NCBI GenBank assembly: GCA_915070155.1 | Contig: CAJZFK010000042.1 | Span: 1 to 6,406 of the forward strand | Direction of reading: 5' to 3' | Length of the DNA stretch: 6,406 bases | Source of the DNA: an uncultured Candidatus Saccharibacteria bacterium | GTDB taxonomy: Bacteria > Patescibacteriota > Saccharimonadia > Saccharimonadales > Saccharimonadaceae | In this document: positions 1-4,939 of the stretch, piece after piece | Layout of the letters: every line of letters begins with the position of its first letter | Numbering within the stretch: position 1 is the first letter of the stretch | The notes under the pieces: model-generated | Databases searched by the model: none | Seen by the model: the letters and a program-made list of their open reading frames with translations, nothing else | Told to the model about the DNA's origin: nothing | Made by a program: the position numbers and the translations under genes

Positions 1-47
1 CTGGTACAATCGACGGATGGATTCGCGAGCAATTAGCTAAAAATTAG
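1..47 (+). CDS. C-terminal end of an unidentified protein (partial)
   Basis: Only the last 14 codons are present, in the frame starting at base 3, ending in GTIDGWIREQLAKN and a TAG stop at 45-47. The other two forward frames stop earlier, at 34-36 and 38-40. The stop overlaps the stop of the convergent MazG-like gene by four bases. The same arrangement occurs at 1781-1784, so a real gene end here is plausible. The fragment is too short to assign a family, and it could be non-coding. Confidence 0.35.
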   Translation, partial: GTIDGWIREQLAKN

Positions 48-391
48 CGATCATCGCCGCTGCCGTGAATCTTCCCCCGACTCTGGCGACTGAGCAGTTT
101 ATCATTATTTCTGCGAGCCACTTCCTCTAAGCTACAACCAAGCAAATGCGCTATAGAATTGACGTACCAAAGCACGTCACCAAGCTCTTTTATTATTGCG
201 TCGCGATCATTCTCTGAGATCTCGCCATTTTTATCACGTAGGACTTTCTTAAATTTCTCCATGACTTCGCCAGATTCGCCACTTAATCCCAATATCTGTG
301 CCATCAACCTCGCGTCAACATTACCATATTTATGGGAATCTTTATCTGTTAAGGTAGAAATTGCTTTTGTTGAGTAGTCGTTAAATTTCAT
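44..391 (-). CDS. MazG-like nucleoside triphosphate pyrophosphohydrolase
   Basis: A 115-residue all-alpha house-cleaning enzyme expected to hydrolyse (d)NTPs to (d)NMP and pyrophosphate in the cytoplasm. The metal-binding pattern of the MazG superfamily is visible: G-E-S-G-E at about residues 38-42 (E39, E42) and E-L-G-D-V-L-W at 69-75 (E69, D72). The end, LLSRQSRGKIHGSGDDR, is the ending typical of small single-domain MazG-like proteins. I chose the ATG at 391 because MKFNDYSTKAIS matches the usual family N-terminus. An in-frame TTG at 442 would add 17 residues, but it has no ribosome site and lies inside the divergent promoter. There is no Shine-Dalgarno before 391, and a TATAAT/TACACT stretch sits directly upstream, which suggests leaderless initiation. 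It is divergent from the HD-CYTH gene and convergent, with shared stop bases, with the gene at 1-47. The exact substrate cannot be read from the sequence. Confidence 0.88.
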   Translation of the reverse strand: MKFNDYSTKAISTLTDKDSHKYGNVDARLMAQILGLSGESGEVMEKFKKVLRDKNGEISENDRDAIIKELGDVLWYVNSIAHLLGCSLEEVARRNNDKLLSRQSRGKIHGSGDDR

Positions 392-397
392 AATTAT

Positions 398-426
398 AGT
401 GTAGCCGGTTATGTTTTTTGAGTAAA
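398..426 (-). promoter_or_regulatory. Candidate leaderless promoter of the MazG-like gene
   Basis: On the minus strand TTTACT (421-426) is followed after 17 bases by TACACT (398-403), which ends 6 bases before the ATG at 391. Transcription would then begin at or next to the start codon. A perfect TATAAT at 393-398 overlaps this, but it lies only one base from the ATG and is too close to serve that start. The assignment is weak because both boxes are imperfect. Confidence 0.35.
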
Positions 427-435
427 TAGACTTCT

Positions 436-466
436 TTGACAATTTATGCTAAAATGATGCTATAAA
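436..466 (+). promoter_or_regulatory. Promoter of the HD-CYTH gene
   Basis: A perfect TTGACA at 436-441 is followed by two extended -10 candidates: TGC-TAAAAT (box 450-455) and TGC-TATAAA (box 461-466, 19 bases from the -35). For the first box, TAGACT at 427-432 gives a 17-base spacer. It would also leave a leader of about 20 bases that contains the whole ribosome site. The second box would place the start point within the ribosome site. Which box is used cannot be decided by reading. Confidence 0.5.
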
Positions 467-472
467 AATTTG

Positions 473-477
473 AGGAG
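473..477 (+). promoter_or_regulatory. Shine-Dalgarno site of the HD-CYTH gene
   Basis: AGGAG lies within GAGGAGAG, 5 bases before the ATG at 483. It fixes that start and contrasts with the leaderless-looking genes nearby. Confidence 0.8.
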
Positions 478-482
478 AGTCT

Positions 483-1784
483 ATGACAGACATAGCAGAA
501 TTGAATACCGGTAGTGAATATAATAATACTCTCGGAGCTCTGCGCGAATGTGGCAGTGTTGAGAGATGGGTGGCTTTCGATAAACCTGAACATTCACGTA
601 TTCGAGAATATTTAGCAAAACTGGCTCAAAGAGCCATCGCCACATCAGAACTCTTTGATCAATTTGCCCGTGTCGATAGAATACCTCGACTCTCTAATGG
701 TGATCGTGAAAATGATGTTGAACACAGCTTCTTGCTGGCGACCATAGCCACGGACTTAGCTCATGAGCTACGCCCAGATCTTGACGTTAATCGTATACGC
801 CAGTTTTCGCTTGTCCACGATATGCTTGAAATTAAGACTGGCGATGTTGCAACTTTCAGCACTTCGCCCGAAGAACAAGCCGAAAAAGAGCGACGCGAAA
901 AGGAAGCTCTCGACGAACTACTGGCCGAACTACCACCACTCGAAGCCGAGGCTCTCCGAGAATACGAAAAACAAGACACCCCAGAGGCACGCTGGACTCG
1001 CTATGTGGACAAAATGCTTGCCACCTTGGTCGACATTACTGGCCAGGGCGTTCGGGTCGTTGAGGAAGATTTTGGCGTTACAAGCCTTGAAAAGTTGTGC
1101 GACGAACACGGCAGATTAGCTACCAAATACCACAACATGTTTGGCAACGAGTTCCCAGAACTCGACCAACTCTATGCCTTATTCTCCTACCTTTTTGAAG
1201 AGCGCTACGCTCAAGAGAGTCAAAATGACCGCAAAGACAACTCGCCCGAACGTCCACATCAACTCAAAGAAGTCGAACGAAAGTATCTCGTTGACCCAGA
1301 AAATATACCAGTAGATTTAGAGAATTGTCAACGCGCAGAGCTCAAACAGGGGTATCTTGCGATAAGTGCCGATGGATCTGAAACAAGAATTAGAAGTTTT
1401 GGCGATGGCAAGCGATTTGAATTAACCGTTAAGAGCAGTGGCACTGTAATACGCGACGAGCAAAACATTAAAATTACCGAGGAGATGTTTGACACGCTAT
1501 GGCCACTGACAAGTGGAGCAAGGGTTGAAAAAACTCGTTACTACATACCGCTAGTAGACGAACATGGTCGCGAATATACAGCAGAGCTTGATGTCTATAA
1601 AGGTCATCTAGAAGGACTAGCAACCATTGAAGTTGAATTTGGCGGTCGAGAAGCTGACGCATCAGTACGAGCCGACACATTTAAACCACCGGAATGGTTC
1701 GGCAAGGATGTTAGTGGAGATAAGCGCTATAAAAACCGCTCACTAGCATCGCAGCAGCACGGCTTCCTAAGCTTAGGTGGTTAA
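483..1784 (+). CDS. HD-domain phosphohydrolase fused to a CYTH domain
   Basis: A 433-residue cytoplasmic protein with two catalytic-type domains. Residues about 50-240 form an HD domain of the YfbR/HDDC2 (5'-deoxynucleotidase) type. Metal ligands are in order: H81 in ENDVEHSF, H112-D113 in LVHDMLE, E116, D121 in the TGD motif, and D176 in YVDKML. A glutamate-rich helical stretch at 129-165 is typical of this family. Residues about 262-420 form a CYTH triphosphate-tunnel domain. It starts with the signature E263-V-E265-R-K267, followed by KQGYL (288-292), R302/R304, ELTVK (313-317), the ELDVYKG strand (368-374) and IEVEF (382-386). It ends with WFGKDVSGDKRYKN, also seen in stand-alone CYTH proteins. 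CYTH enzymes hydrolyse inorganic tripolyphosphate, ThTP or NTPs, or cyclise ATP. HD_3 enzymes remove phosphate from deoxynucleotides. All key residues look intact in both halves. The linkage to MazG suggests nucleotide or triphosphate clean-up. The true substrate is unknown. Confidence 0.88.
   Translation: MTDIAELNTGSEYNNTLGALRECGSVERWVAFDKPEHSRIREYLAKLAQRAIATSELFDQFARVDRIPRLSNGDRENDVEHSFLLATIATDLAHELRPDLDVNRIRQFSLVHDMLEIKTGDVATFSTSPEEQAEKERREKEALDELLAELPPLEAEALREYEKQDTPEARWTRYVDKMLATLVDITGQGVRVVEEDFGVTSLEKLCDEHGRLATKYHNMFGNEFPELDQLYALFSYLFEERYAQESQNDRKDNSPERPHQLKEVERKYLVDPENIPVDLENCQRAELKQGYLAISADGSETRIRSFGDGKRFELTVKSSGTVIRDEQNIKITEEMFDTLWPLTSGARVEKTRYYIPLVDEHGREYTAELDVYKGHLEGLATIEVEFGGREADASVRADTFKPPEWFGKDVSGDKRYKNRSLASQQHGFLSLGG
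1766..1777. repeat. 12-bp perfect palindrome at the HD-CYTH/trmB junction
   Basis: CCTAAGCTTAGG is a perfect palindrome in the last codons of the HD-CYTH gene, just before the shared stop region. It contains the TAAGCTTA core, which also occurs at 2452-2459 and 4880-4887. It could fold only into a 4-bp stem with an AGCT loop and has no adjacent T-tract, so it is not called a terminator. Confidence 0.5.
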
Positions 1785-2422
1785 TTCTCTGCCCGCACAC
1801 AGTGCGTCACCCTACCCTCACCCAACCAGCGCTGCTCGTAGGCGGTGAGGATTTTGTAATCTTCGCCGAGATCTGACTCGTGCAAATCAAAGGTCAATTC
1901 TTTCAAACGCCAACCTTCAGAGACCAGCTGTTCAAGGCTCCAATTGAAAAAGTCAGGATTGTCGTGCTTGATAATTAACGACCCATCGGCACATAGCAAC
2001 TCGGCATAAGTTTTCAGAAAATGCGGATGCGTCAAACGACGTCCAGCACTGCGCTTTCGCGGAAACGGATCAGAAAAAGTTAGCCAAATAGTACTGAGTG
2101 ATTTAGACGTAAACAGCTCGCCAAGCTGATCAGCCCGAGCCCTAATAAAAAACACATTATTAAGCCCGCGAGCCTCTGCTTCCCGCGCACCTTTCTGCAA
2201 GCGATCGCCCTTGATATCAACCGCCACAAACGTCTGCTCCGGATGATGGGTCGCCAACTCGACCGTAAACATGCCATTGCCAGCACCAATTTCTACCACA
2301 TCAACATGATGCGGCGCCCACTCGTCAAACTCAAAACATAGAGGTGAATTGTGAAATAAAGCGAATTTGTACTTCTTACGTTTTCTGGTGATAATAAATT
2401 GATTCGGATCGACAAAACTCAT
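1781..2422 (-). CDS. trmB: tRNA (guanine-N7-)-methyltransferase TrmB
   Basis: This enzyme uses S-adenosylmethionine to form m7G at position 46 of tRNA. The 213-residue length fits the family. Visible features are SAM motif I VVEIGAGNG (42-50) and the acidic D69 in FVAVDIKGDR at the end of beta-2. Next come the TrmB hallmark TFSDPFPRKR (115-124) with D118-P-x-P and R128-R129, and the C-terminal T193-x-Y-E196 signature of the tRNA/cofactor pocket. The ATG at 2422 has no Shine-Dalgarno. A TATAAT box ends 7 bases upstream, so the mRNA is probably leaderless. The TAA stop overlaps the TAA of the convergent HD-CYTH gene within the four bases TTAA at 1781-1784. It is divergent from mscS, with only 24 bases between the two start codons. 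Confidence 0.95.
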   Translation of the reverse strand: MSFVDPNQFIITRKRKKYKFALFHNSPLCFEFDEWAPHHVDVVEIGAGNGMFTVELATHHPEQTFVAVDIKGDRLQKGAREAEARGLNNVFFIRARADQLGELFTSKSLSTIWLTFSDPFPRKRSAGRRLTHPHFLKTYAELLCADGSLIIKHDNPDFFNWSLEQLVSEGWRLKELTFDLHESDLGEDYKILTAYEQRWLGEGRVTHCVRAEN

Positions 2423-2437
2423 ATTTTCTATTATACT
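2409..2437 (+). promoter_or_regulatory. mscS promoter, leaderless type
   Basis: TCGACA (2409-2414, one mismatch to consensus) and TATACT (2432-2437, one mismatch) are separated by exactly 17 bases. The start codon of mscS is 9 bases after the -10, so the leader would be about 0-3 bases. The -35 lies inside codons 3-5 of the divergent trmB gene. Confidence 0.6.
2430..2435 (-). promoter_or_regulatory. trmB -10 box, leaderless type
   Basis: A perfect TATAAT on the minus strand ends 7 bases before the trmB ATG, which places transcription start at or next to the start codon. It overlaps the plus-strand mscS -10 box by four bases. The -35 is poor (AAGCTT at 2453-2458 with a 17-base spacer). Confidence 0.55.
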
Positions 2438-2446
2438 AAATCAATA

Positions 2447-3349
2447 ATGGATAAGCTTATAAAACAGTTCTTAGATTCTTCTACGTTAGGTCAATGGTTG
2501 CATGGCAATAACTTTGGCTGGTTAATTAGTGAGCGCATTATCGACACAGTTAGCATTATTATCGGCTCTGTTTTTGTTTATTTTCTGGGGAAATATTTAT
2601 TATCTTGGACTATCCATTATTCTATACGCTCCACCGCTAAACATCGTTCCTGGCACCGTAAAGACATAGAAAAGCGCGAAAAAACTCTCGTCCAATTAAC
2701 CCGAAGTTTCTGGCAAATCATAATAATTTTCTATGTCGCCGCGATTGTCGCCAATAAGCTATTTCTATTTGATTTATCGCCCCTATTCGCTAGTGCTGGC
2801 ATAATCGGTGTGGCATTAGGATTTGGCGCTCAATCGCTCGTTAAGGACTTCTTGTCTGGTATTTTCATCATCGCCGAAAATCAATATCGTGTTGGCGATG
2901 TTGTTGACGTAATGGGAGCTGCTGGAACCGTCGAGAGAGTCGGCACTCGCACTACTGTTATACGAGATTCTGAGGGTAATGTTCATTATGTTCCGAATGG
3001 CACGATTCAGCACGTTATCAATAAAACTATGGGCTATAGTATGTCGCGCTTCAGCATTTATATCGACCCAAGTTCCGACATTTCTGCAGTTACAGACATC
3101 ATTAACGCTACTGGTCAAGAATTGGCTAAAGAAAAGGCTTGGCAAAAGAAAATTATCGATCCACCTAAATTCGTTTCCGTTGGTGATATTACTGGACGAG
3201 GAACAGAATTGATCATTGCCGGAAAAACTCAGCCATCCGATCAGTGGTCTGTTACCTCTGAAATGCGACATCGATTACTGCAAAACTTCGATCGCGAAGG
3301 AGTTCTTTTGGCGACTCTGCCGACCCCAACCTCAATAACCAGAAGATAA
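2447..3349 (+). CDS. mscS: MscS-family small-conductance mechanosensitive channel
   Basis: A 300-residue inner-membrane channel that opens under membrane tension and releases solutes on hypo-osmotic shock. Hydrophobic segments lie at about 31-52, 88-108 and 112-143. The last contains the pore-lining TM3 pattern of alternating small residues and glycines, SAGIIGVALGFGAQSLVKDF (116-135). It is followed by the MscS beta domain (FIIAENQYRVGDVVDV, then GTVERVGTRTTVIRD and the PNG motif) and an alpha/beta C-terminal domain. The length is near the minimal MscS core of about 290 residues. An in-frame TTG at 2399 would add 16 residues but overlaps the trmB coding region and the promoter, so the ATG at 2447 is preferred. 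There is no Shine-Dalgarno. It ends 3 bases from the convergent gene at 3353, with no terminator between them. Confidence 0.93.
   Translation: MDKLIKQFLDSSTLGQWLHGNNFGWLISERIIDTVSIIIGSVFVYFLGKYLLSWTIHYSIRSTAKHRSWHRKDIEKREKTLVQLTRSFWQIIIIFYVAAIVANKLFLFDLSPLFASAGIIGVALGFGAQSLVKDFLSGIFIIAENQYRVGDVVDVMGAAGTVERVGTRTTVIRDSEGNVHYVPNGTIQHVINKTMGYSMSRFSIYIDPSSDISAVTDIINATGQELAKEKAWQKKIIDPPKFVSVGDITGRGTELIIAGKTQPSDQWSVTSEMRHRLLQNFDREGVLLATLPTPTSITRR
2451..2460. repeat. 10-bp palindrome, copy 1
   Basis: ATAAGCTTAT covers codons 2-5 of mscS and the weak -35 region of trmB. It is identical to the palindrome at 4879-4888. Confidence 0.45.
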
Positions 3350-3352
3350 AGA

Positions 3353-3697
3353 TTAATTATTAGACAAACCCAATTCTTTATCGCTCAACACATCATTAGA
3401 AAACGCTTTGATTTTATTAACGTTCTCTACTTCTTTATCATAAATTCCCAAAAATTCCTTCAATGTATCCTTACTTACTGTGCCTTGCGCGTCAAATTCG
3501 TGACTTTTTTCATTCGCATCCTTGCTAATTTGCTTGCGGCGAGAAGCGTATTCTGGGCGACTTAAATCCAATCTGTAGGCGTCAGTCTTGTAATACATAA
3601 ACATCGCAATCGATACTAGTAAAATCGAAACTGCAATAGTCAGCCCAATAAATGTAGCGAATTTATAGCTACGAAATAATTCCTTGGCCCTATTCAT
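3353..3697 (-). CDS. Single-pass membrane protein of unknown function
   Basis: A 114-residue protein I cannot assign to a family. Residues 1-12 are basic (MNRAKELFRSYK). Residues 14-36 form one strong membrane helix, so the roughly 78-residue, charged, probably helical C-terminal part should face outside by the positive-inside rule. The stretch after the helix, YRLDLSRPEYASRRKQI, is the most family-like part. Its ATG overlaps the last 8 bases of the upstream secreted-protein gene. A strong GGAGG site lies inside that gene 5 bases before the ATG, so translation is probably coupled. The two products may act together at the cell surface, which is an inference. Confidence 0.8.
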   Translation of the reverse strand: MNRAKELFRSYKFATFIGLTIAVSILLVSIAMFMYYKTDAYRLDLSRPEYASRRKQISKDANEKSHEFDAQGTVSKDTLKEFLGIYDKEVENVNKIKAFSNDVLSDKELGLSNN

Positions 3698-4232
3698 TAG
3701 AACCTCCAGACAGCGAATTTTTAATAACTTGCACTTCTTCTTTATATCTCACTAACAATTCATCCAAGACTTTCACATCCTCAGAAAGTTTATTACGAGA
3801 CTCGCGAGCAACGGTCAATTTTTGATAATAGTCCGCCACATTATTAGAACAATTTGCGCGCTGAAGATCAGTCATCGCAGTATCGTAATCGTTGTAATTG
3901 CTATTAAACTTAAGTCTCGTCGATTCGAACTCATTAGTAATGTTCACCAACTTTGAGCTGTCTAGCTTATTGATTGCCAATCGACCGTTCAGCCTGGCCA
4001 TAAGTTTGGTAGAAATAGAATTATATCTTTGTCCAACGTTAACTCTAGTTAGAGCGTCATTGGTGTGGATATTTTTAATAGCAACTCTTACGGAACTACA
4101 GTTTCGATCAAGCGTTTTTATAATCTCAGAATCAGCCGTAGCATCGACAGACTGAGCCTCAACTGCCCGTGGCGTCACTAACAAACTAGAAGTAATCAAA
4201 AAAGACGCGAGATAGAAAGTAACTTTTTTCAT
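3690..4232 (-). CDS. Secreted helical protein of unknown function
   Basis: A 180-residue protein with a clear Sec signal peptide: MKK, a hydrophobic core at about 4-20, and an A-x-A type cleavage site after AVEA near residue 26. The mature part of about 154 residues is rich in N, S, K and E and looks mostly alpha-helical, with a coiled-coil-like stretch at about 130-175. It has exactly two cysteines (C45 and C128), which could form an extracellular disulfide. There is no lipobox, LPXTG or known enzyme motif. The ATG at 4232 is preferred because a -10 box ends 7 bases upstream. A GTG at 4235 would add one residue. It is the first gene of a two-gene operon with the membrane protein at 3353-3697. 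The family is not recognised. Confidence 0.8.
   Translation of the reverse strand: MKKVTFYLASFLITSSLLVTPRAVEAQSVDATADSEIIKTLDRNCSSVRVAIKNIHTNDALTRVNVGQRYNSISTKLMARLNGRLAINKLDSSKLVNITNEFESTRLKFNSNYNDYDTAMTDLQRANCSNNVADYYQKLTVARESRNKLSEDVKVLDELLVRYKEEVQVIKNSLSGGSNE
3703..3707 (-). promoter_or_regulatory. Shine-Dalgarno site within the upstream gene
   Basis: GGAGG on the minus strand, 5 bases before the ATG at 3697, is embedded in the last Gly-Gly codons of the secreted-protein gene. Together with the 8-base gene overlap it indicates translational coupling. Confidence 0.75.
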
Positions 4233-4239
4233 CACTTAT

Positions 4240-4269
4240 ATTATCTCACGTCTTCTTGAATAGAGTCAA
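4240..4269 (-). promoter_or_regulatory. Promoter of the secreted/membrane protein operon
   Basis: On the minus strand TTGACT (4264-4269) and GATAAT (4240-4245) are 18 bases apart, each with one mismatch to consensus. The -10 ends 7 bases before the ATG at 4232, and no Shine-Dalgarno is present, so the transcript is predicted to be leaderless. The promoter fills almost the whole 40-base gap after the ytxH-like gene, so the two operons are probably transcribed separately. Confidence 0.6.
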
Positions 4270-4272
4270 ATA

Positions 4273-4542
4273 TTACTTGAAACGTTTTTCGACGTTACCC
4301 TTAACGTCTTTTGCGGTTTCTGCTACAGCATCTCCAACTTTCTGAGAGCCAGCTTTTAACGAACTTAAGCTGTCTTTTGCTGCGGCAGTCGCTTTGCAAG
4401 CCACCTTTTCAGTGTCGGCTTTCATTTTTACAGCCTTATCTTTCAAGTCTTTCCTTGTTTCCTTGCCGCTCTTTGGTGCAGTTAAAATTCCAGCTGTAAA
4501 ACCTGCTGCTACCGCTCCGATAATTGCTAAAACTTTTTTCAT
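4273..4542 (-). CDS. YtxH-like protein
   Basis: An 89-residue protein. The N-terminal hydrophobic, glycine-rich segment (residues 3-22, with G9, G14, G18) is followed by the family hallmark APKSGKETRKDLK at 22-34. Then comes a Lys/Ala/Asp-rich amphipathic helix with no proline after residue 23. This is the usual YtxH architecture: a membrane anchor plus an apolipophorin/LEA-like helix, known as a general-stress protein in Bacillus. The molecular role is not established. AAGGAG (4550-4555) lies 7 bases before the ATG. It sits 19 bases downstream of the 73-residue membrane protein gene and is cotranscribed with it, resembling the Bacillus ytxG-ytxH pair. Confidence 0.85.
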   Translation of the reverse strand: MKKVLAIIGAVAAGFTAGILTAPKSGKETRKDLKDKAVKMKADTEKVACKATAAAKDSLSSLKAGSQKVGDAVAETAKDVKGNVEKRFK

Positions 4543-4561
4543 ATATTTACTCCTTTTTTAA

Positions 4562-4783
4562 TTATTTTTTACGAAATAAACCTGATATTTCACTAAAAAC
4601 TTTTGTTGGCGACAACCACTCGGTTGCACTAGCTACGTTAGTTGTAATTTTACTAACGCTTTTCATGACCGTATTAAGTCTTACCAACAAGGCGATGACC
4701 ACTGCCAGTAGCGTTACGATAATAACCGACAACAATCCTACGATGATTGATAATAAAACGATGGCTGTTTGGATATCTTCCAC
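4562..4783 (-). CDS. Small DUF948/YtxG-like membrane protein
   Basis: A 73-residue protein with one long, very hydrophobic helix at about 7-36, then a short polar helix (LNTVMKSVSKITTNV) and a basic end (GLFRKK). This resembles the first part of DUF948/YtxG proteins, which usually precede YtxH, but it is clearly shorter than Bacillus YtxG. The link rests mainly on gene order plus the membrane helix. The start is GTG, supported by AGAAAGG at 4790-4796, 6 bases upstream. No other start would preserve the full membrane segment. Its transcription probably starts near 4864, giving a leader of about 80 bases. Confidence 0.75.
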   Translation of the reverse strand: MEDIQTAIVLLSIIVGLLSVIIVTLLAVVIALLVRLNTVMKSVSKITTNVASATEWLSPTKVFSEISGLFRKK

Positions 4784-4821
4784 GCTTTACCTTTCTGCAA
4801 AAGTTTATATTTGTTATGTTT

Positions 4822-4830
4822 ATTTTAGCA
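4822..4830 (-). promoter_or_regulatory. Second possible promoter (extended -10) of the ytxG/ytxH-like operon
   Basis: TGC-TAAAAT on the minus strand matches an extended -10, but no good -35 is found at 16-18 bases. It lies in the leader of the stronger upstream promoter. The same nine bases occur as a candidate -10 in front of the HD-CYTH gene. Confidence 0.3.
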
Positions 4831-4850
4831 TGCTTGTTAAATTGTTTGTA

Positions 4851-4863
4851 TTAGATAATCTAA
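4851..4863. repeat. 13-bp palindrome at the predicted transcription start
   Basis: TTAGATAATCTAA consists of two perfect 6-base arms around one base. It coincides with the first transcribed bases expected from the promoter at 4871-4899. Its position fits an operator, or a short 5'-end structure, but no regulator is known. Confidence 0.5.
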
Positions 4864-4870
4864 CTATTTC

Positions 4871-4899
4871 ACTATAGCATAAGCTTATTAAATTGTCAA
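4871..4899 (-). promoter_or_regulatory. Strong promoter of the ytxG/ytxH-like operon
   Basis: On the minus strand a perfect TTGACA (4894-4899), a 17-base spacer and TATAGT (4871-4876, one mismatch) with an upstream TGC extended -10 make this the best promoter in the window. The spacer contains the palindrome ATAAGCTTAT (4879-4888). A start near 4864 is predicted. Confidence 0.7.
4879..4888. repeat. 10-bp palindrome, copy 2
   Basis: ATAAGCTTAT lies between the -35 and -10 of the ytx-like operon promoter. An identical copy is at 2451-2460, in the trmB/mscS divergent promoter region. Confidence 0.5.
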
Positions 4900-4925
4900 T
4901 AGAGATGTCCTCTGATCGTTAATAA

Positions 4926-4931
4926 TATGAT
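4926..4931 (+). promoter_or_regulatory. Candidate -10 of the VIT-family transporter gene
   Basis: TATGAT ends 8 bases before the ATG at 4940, and no Shine-Dalgarno precedes that ATG, so leaderless initiation is possible. No convincing -35 lies at the right distance. TTGTCA at 4893-4898 is too far upstream. Confidence 0.35.
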
Positions 4932-4939
4932 AAACTGGT

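Noticed and set aside
392..442. N-terminal extension of the MazG-like gene from TTG at 442
   Set aside because: It overlaps the divergent TTGACA promoter box, lacks a ribosome site, and adds residues before the usual family N-terminus.
763..1119. 118-codon plus-strand frame inside the HD-CYTH gene
   Set aside because: It is out of frame with an intact two-domain protein whose catalytic motifs lie in the other frame, so it is a shadow.
1760..1800. Possible intrinsic terminator at the HD-CYTH/trmB junction
   Set aside because: The palindrome CCTAAGCTTAGG gives only a 4-bp stem, and no T-tract follows on either strand.
2399..2446. N-terminal extension of mscS from TTG at 2399
   Set aside because: It would overlap the trmB start and the mscS promoter itself. 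The added residues are not MscS-like.
2816..3271. Open 151-codon frame on the minus strand inside mscS
   Set aside because: It is fully antisense to the conserved MscS pore and beta domain, its translation is serine/asparagine-rich with no family features, and it has no ribosome site.
4524..4877. 117-codon plus-strand frame opposite the ytxG-like gene
   Set aside because: It starts at TTG without a ribosome site and is the complement of a clear membrane protein gene with good Shine-Dalgarno and promoter. Its hydrophobic character mirrors the antisense membrane codons.
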